Positions 60,284 through 64,000 of a DNA stretch of 64,000 bases are shown in pieces (position 1 is the first letter of the stretch; the number at the start of each line of letters is the position of its first letter). Under the pieces are notes generated by a model. The model was not told the origin of the DNA. It saw only the letters and a list, made by a program, of their open reading frames with translations, and searched no databases. Source of the DNA: Mycobacteroides saopaulense (GTDB lineage: Bacteria > Actinomycetota > Actinomycetes > Mycobacteriales > Mycobacteriaceae); contig NZ_CP010271.1 of assembly GCF_001456355.1 (NCBI RefSeq), forward strand, positions 1,984,001 to 2,048,000. Direction: 5' to 3'. The position numbers and the translations under genes were made by a program.

Positions 60284-63200
60284 TCATTCGGAACACATGA
60301 CCACGAATGCGCCTTTCGTGACGGCTTGGACGTACGAGGCGGCGGCGGCGATGACTCTGAGCTGTTCGTCGCTGGTCTTCTTCTTGCTGAGCCCGGGCTG
60401 CGCGACGATGGTGACGAACCGCGGCCGAAGGAGCAGTGCTCGTTCTCGAAGGCTTAGCAAGACGGCCCGGTCCCCTACTTCGTAGGGCTGTTTTCTGTGC
60501 GTGCGGTAGTAGTCCTGAGTGCGTCGATCGAGGTGTTTGAGTAATGGCTCGGCGCATTGGTTTCGCCAGCGGGCGCCGCGGATTGCTTGTCCGCAGACCT
60601 CATAGATGTCTTTGAGTCTGCCGCCAGCGGTGTCTTCTGATGAGTACTTGCAGTGCACGAGTGTGACCAGCAGTTGGTCGCGGTCGATACGCAGTCCGAC
60701 GAGGTCGGCGGCCTCGCCGGCTCGATCATCGTCAATGAGGACGTCAAACTGTTGGCTTTGTTGCAGGTATCTGCTCATGTGGGCCTGAATTGAGTCCTGT
60801 CGACGATCCACTCCTTGGGACTCAACTCGAATGTTGGTAGTGCCCCAGTCGATTACGGTGAACTTGTCCTTGTCGTAAGGAGCGATGTCGGTGCGCGGCT
60901 CGAGTAGGCGATCGTCGCCGGTGATCAATCGGTCGGACCCAAGGAACAGCGTAGGTTTGTTGTCGTTGAACCATTCAGATAGTGGTTTGAGCTTCCCGCC
61001 ACGGGAAATGACGTCTACGTCGTCATGCACTGCTTGGTAGTGCAGGCCGGTGTCGCCGACGGTCGCGGTATATGGAACCGTCCACTCAGGCGACACCACA
61101 GAGAAACGAAATGGGCCGGTGTCGGAATAGTCGTCGACCTGGAACCCGACGTCGGTAAGCAGATACGTCGCATCCTTGAAACGGGCGCGTTGGGCTGCGC
61201 CGGTACCAAGATAGAGCTCCCATGGCCATTCCAGGGCAAGAAGTGGCCATGGTGGCCGTTCTTTCACGTCGACTGGGATTATCATGTCGCCGAACAATGT
61301 TCGGACGTCAACTGATTTGTCGATTAGTTTGGATGCTTGTCGCTTGCACCAGTCTCGCCATTCGGAAAGGCCGGTTGCGGTCTGCATGGACCAGAATCGC
61401 CCGGACAGCGCAGCGGCGATGGTGACACGTTCGCCGTCATCAAATGCTCTGGCCGCTACGTGGGTGTTGGTTTTGTGTTCTCGCTCAGCCTCACTTAGGG
61501 CGAACCCGATATCACTGCCGACGAACATCGAAAACCGTTTGTCGCGGTCTCGGGCATCGAGCAGGCCCATGTTGGTTGGTATCAGCCTGTCGAGACGGGC
61601 GAAAACCCGGAACGGGTCTAGTCCGCGAATCTGGTCTGGGGCTTGATCTAGCACTGCTTCAGCGAGCTTGATGTACTTCTTTTTAGTATCCGAGCCATGT
61701 ATAAAGAGCAGCCCGTTGTCTCGATCGAAATACATGATCACCAGGGTGTAGCTCACCGGCTGCAGCCCGGGAACATCGCCCCAGCGAAGGTCTCCTTGCG
61801 CTTCGAGGATGAACCAAGCGACATCATCACGAGAGCTGACACTCACTACACCGTCAAGGATGTCCTCTCCGTACATGATTGCAGCGTTGTCTGGTTCCCA
61901 ATCGGAGGCGTCCGTCCGGAACGCTATGGCGCTCATCTTCGGCTCCAGTAGCCCCACGGGGACCTGTGATGGCGTCAGGGTGAATGCTGCATCGAATTCG
62001 CTGATCTCGACAGCACGTTCGGCTGCCCGGTCGGTGATGTTGCTGAGCACCTTGTCCCAGTCTGGATCCTCACGTAGCAAGGTCCGCAGCGGAGACAGCG
62101 CAGCTTCGGGGTCCTGGCTGACGAAGACACTTGCGGTACCGACTGGAGTTGGCGACTCGGTCCGAGCTATTCGCCCGATGAGTTGAATCGTAGGGCTAAG
62201 CGACTTATGAGTCTCATGTATCGCGGCGATCTTGAGAGTCGGAAGATCATAGCCCTCTCCAAGCATGTTGACACACACCACGATCCGAGAGGCACCAGCG
62301 CGCAGCGCCGCCAGGGCCTCCTTTGTCTTCTGTGGTGCTACCCGATCGTGCACCAGGCGTGGCGTGTACTGCGGGCCCAAGCGCGAATATATGGCGTGTA
62401 CTACTTCTGCCTGTGCCTGAGTTTTGACCCTTGCGAGCAGGATGTGATCTAGCCCTTTGTCGAGGTCCTTTTTCAAACGTGCGATCGCTGCTCGCGCGAG
62501 CTCCTCATCAGAGTCCTCCAGCGCTACAATAGATGTGAAATCTATCTTGCTGAAGTACTTTTCACGTTGCGCTTCTCTGAGCGGAAATCGAAAGATGGTT
62601 CGGCCAGGCAGGCTTCGTCCATCCGTGCGAAATGGAGTAGCGGTGAAGAGAAGCACAGGCCGATCGGCGAACGCGCGAATCACGCTGGACCACATCGGTG
62701 CCGGTGCGTGATGGGCCTCGTCAACAACCAGATGGGTGCAGCTGTCGAGCAGGATCGACTTCGACTCGGCATCGCAGGCCAGGATTGAATTAGGTGTCGC
62801 GACAACCACGTTGGAAGCGGCGAGGAACCCCCTGGCATCATCGGGATCACTGAAGCCGTGCTCAAGTCGGCCGACGCAAGGCCTGAGTGCCGTGTGAGCC
62901 ACGATACGTTCGCGCTGGAGTATGCCAAGTGTTTCGAACTTCTCCGCGATCTGATTCCGTAGCGCTGTTGTTGGTACAACGACTAGCAGCTTTTCGGGAC
63001 GTGCGGCGACCATCCATGCGAGCATCGTTTCGGTCTTACCCGTGCCAGTTGGCATGATGACCAATGCTGGATCAGTCAGCCCTGATGACTGATAGCCGAC
63101 GATCGAGTGCAGGGCAGCAATTTGGGGGCGCCGCAGGCTGTGTGGATCTTCGTGCGGCCGGAATCCAATGGATCCCTGATAGGACGCGAGTACGTCAGAA

Positions 63201-63460
63201 GGAGCGGTCAGCGCGCGATTGCCCGCCCATCCCAATCTGATTCGTGACTGCTTTATTACCGGAAGCACGGCAGTCAGGGGACCGTCACTGCCCGCGAGGG
63301 GGCCACGGTGCGCGGGCCAAGACCCGTACGGGCCCGCCACTTCCAGGAGTTCGCCGTCGTGAATGGTCATCTGATTGCATACCGGGACCAAAAGTTGCCG
63401 AACCTTGTTACCGCTGAAAACGGTCGGGCGTGCCCACTCATTGGCCGTGCTAACGGTCAT
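60284..63460 (-). CDS. DEAH-box helicase with C-terminal PD-(D/E)xK-like domain, candidate defence protein
   Basis: A 1058-aa protein. An SF2 helicase core spans about residues 105-460: Walker A MPTGTGKTE at 136-144, DEAH at 247-250, LFTATPFR as motif III, and QLIGRIARTES as motif VI. A long middle region without known motifs follows. Near the end, D919 (EAADLVG) and the H-C-K938 triplet after a hydrophobic strand form a PD-(D/E)xK-type nuclease pattern. It stands alone in accessory DNA, as single-gene antiviral helicase-nucleases do. Defence is inference; repair or plasmid control are alternatives. Confidence 0.85.
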   Translation of the reverse strand: MTVSTANEWARPTVFSGNKVRQLLVPVCNQMTIHDGELLEVAGPYGSWPAHRGPLAGSDGPLTAVLPVIKQSRIRLGWAGNRALTAPSDVLASYQGSIGFRPHEDPHSLRRPQIAALHSIVGYQSSGLTDPALVIMPTGTGKTETMLAWMVAARPEKLLVVVPTTALRNQIAEKFETLGILQRERIVAHTALRPCVGRLEHGFSDPDDARGFLAASNVVVATPNSILACDAESKSILLDSCTHLVVDEAHHAPAPMWSSVIRAFADRPVLLFTATPFRTDGRSLPGRTIFRFPLREAQREKYFSKIDFTSIVALEDSDEELARAAIARLKKDLDKGLDHILLARVKTQAQAEVVHAIYSRLGPQYTPRLVHDRVAPQKTKEALAALRAGASRIVVCVNMLGEGYDLPTLKIAAIHETHKSLSPTIQLIGRIARTESPTPVGTASVFVSQDPEAALSPLRTLLREDPDWDKVLSNITDRAAERAVEISEFDAAFTLTPSQVPVGLLEPKMSAIAFRTDASDWEPDNAAIMYGEDILDGVVSVSSRDDVAWFILEAQGDLRWGDVPGLQPVSYTLVIMYFDRDNGLLFIHGSDTKKKYIKLAEAVLDQAPDQIRGLDPFRVFARLDRLIPTNMGLLDARDRDKRFSMFVGSDIGFALSEAEREHKTNTHVAARAFDDGERVTIAAALSGRFWSMQTATGLSEWRDWCKRQASKLIDKSVDVRTLFGDMIIPVDVKERPPWPLLALEWPWELYLGTGAAQRARFKDATYLLTDVGFQVDDYSDTGPFRFSVVSPEWTVPYTATVGDTGLHYQAVHDDVDVISRGGKLKPLSEWFNDNKPTLFLGSDRLITGDDRLLEPRTDIAPYDKDKFTVIDWGTTNIRVESQGVDRRQDSIQAHMSRYLQQSQQFDVLIDDDRAGEAADLVGLRIDRDQLLVTLVHCKYSSEDTAGGRLKDIYEVCGQAIRGARWRNQCAEPLLKHLDRRTQDYYRTHRKQPYEVGDRAVLLSLRERALLLRPRFVTIVAQPGLSKKKTSDEQLRVIAAAASYVQAVTKGAFVVMCSE

Positions 63461-63491
63461 TTACCCCCCTTTGCACGCCCGCGCTGATTAA

Positions 63492-64000
63492 CTTGCGGCT
63501 GGGCACGCGCTATCGTCGGTGTCGCTTGGACAAGCCTTTATCATACTGCTGGCCAGCCCTATTCCGGTGGCGAATGGTGTGGCGAACCCTCTTCGAGCGG
63601 CTCGCGGCGGCGTTGCTCTGGTGTCAAGAGTCAAAGCCAGCCGCATCCAACTGTTCCTGATCAACTGGGTCGCGGTGATACTGCTCGCGGTAGTGCTGCC
63701 CGCGGGCTACCTGCTCGTGCTGACCACCATCGGCGTCGATCTGCCGCACCTGCTTGCCCTCTACGGATTCAGCGTCCTGACCATCGCCGCGGTCGGCATG
63801 ACCGCCATCTCAATCCTGACAGTGGTCGGCGCCTGGGGCATGCGCATCAACCTGATCTTCTTCATCGCCCTGGGCCTCCCCTCATCAGGCGGCGTGATCG
63901 CCCTGCAGGCCGCCCCACCCATCTACCGGTACCTGTCAACCTTCGAACCCATGCACCAGATCTACCTGGGCACACGATCATTGCTCTACTTCGACGCGAA
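63492..64000 (+). CDS. Membrane protein, DUF3533/YhgE-like, apparently 5'-truncated and 3' partial
   Basis: The frame is open from 63492 (after TAA) to the window edge. SVSLGQAFIILLASPIPVAN at the start already looks like the middle of a membrane protein. Helices follow (LFLINWVAVILLAVVLPAGY, and LTIAAVGMTAISILTVVG), ending in MHQIYLGTRSLLYFDA, a pattern seen near the C-terminus of YhgE/DUF3533 proteins. No good start or ribosome site precedes it; GTG 63580 or 63619 would be short starts. It may be a gene broken by the accessory insertion. Confidence 0.55.

Noticed and set aside
1-64000. CRISPR arrays, tRNA or rRNA genes
   Set aside because: No regularly spaced repeats and no tRNA cloverleaf or rRNA-like stretch were noticed in a by-eye reading; a covariance-model scan was not possible.

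Overview
The window reads as chromosomal DNA of a mycobacterium, most like the Mycobacteroides abscessus-chelonae group. It is GC-rich, carries a mycobactin locus with irtA/irtB, the sigK-rskA operon with its conserved lipid-methyltransferase neighbours, a cyclopropane mycolic acid synthase, a DUF222/HNH (13E12-type) protein and CmtR/KmtR-type metal sensors. The species call is inference from gene content. I saw no rRNA, tRNA or CRISPR array.

Layout. 0-8.2 kb: 3' end of a siderophore NRPS, mbtG, mbtH and a methyltransferase (+), converging on irtA-irtB (-), with an IdeR-like box before irtA. 8.2-12.8 kb: ectABCD plus an MHS transporter in one operon (ectoine/hydroxyectoine), with a CRP-type palindrome upstream. 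13-19 kb: FUSC membrane protein, MerR regulator, Tat DyP peroxidase, PCu(A)C copper chaperone, GntR regulator and divergent MFS. 19-24.5 kb: FAD oxidoreductase, DUF1365, UfaA1-like, DUF1295, sigK and rskA, a tightly overlapping operon behind a SigK-like, apparently leaderless promoter; then CMAS, TspO and DUF222/HNH with an SOS-like box at its start. 27.5-32 kb: a four-gene operon in the order of Bacillus ntdABC-glcP, predicting kanosamine synthesis. 32-38.6 kb: acyl-CoA synthetase, hydrolase and FMO divergent from a TetR and an amidohydrolase. 38.6-41.1 kb: a double metal-efflux block (CmtR-like/CDF and KmtR-like/CDF). 41-52.7 kb: housekeeping and small accessory genes, including a second EctC-like cupin coupled to an esterase.

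52.7-63.5 kb is the accessory part. A 5.96 kb segment has Tn7-like end architecture: five copies of one 20-bp motif (three spaced copies at the left end, two abutting at the right), tips beginning TGTCC, and a TnsA-like gene reading inward from the right end, but no TnsB, TnsC or TniQ. Its cargo is a self-contained two-component module: convergent kinase and response regulator, a secreted peptide, and two membrane proteins. Their promoters share an 11-bp-pitch direct repeat. About 0.7 kb outside lies a 699-bp mini-element with the same 12-bp right tip, flanked by a perfect 5-bp duplication. Next come a 1058-aa DEAH helicase with a C-terminal PD-(D/E)xK-like motif, a candidate defence protein, and an apparently 5'-truncated membrane gene running off the window.
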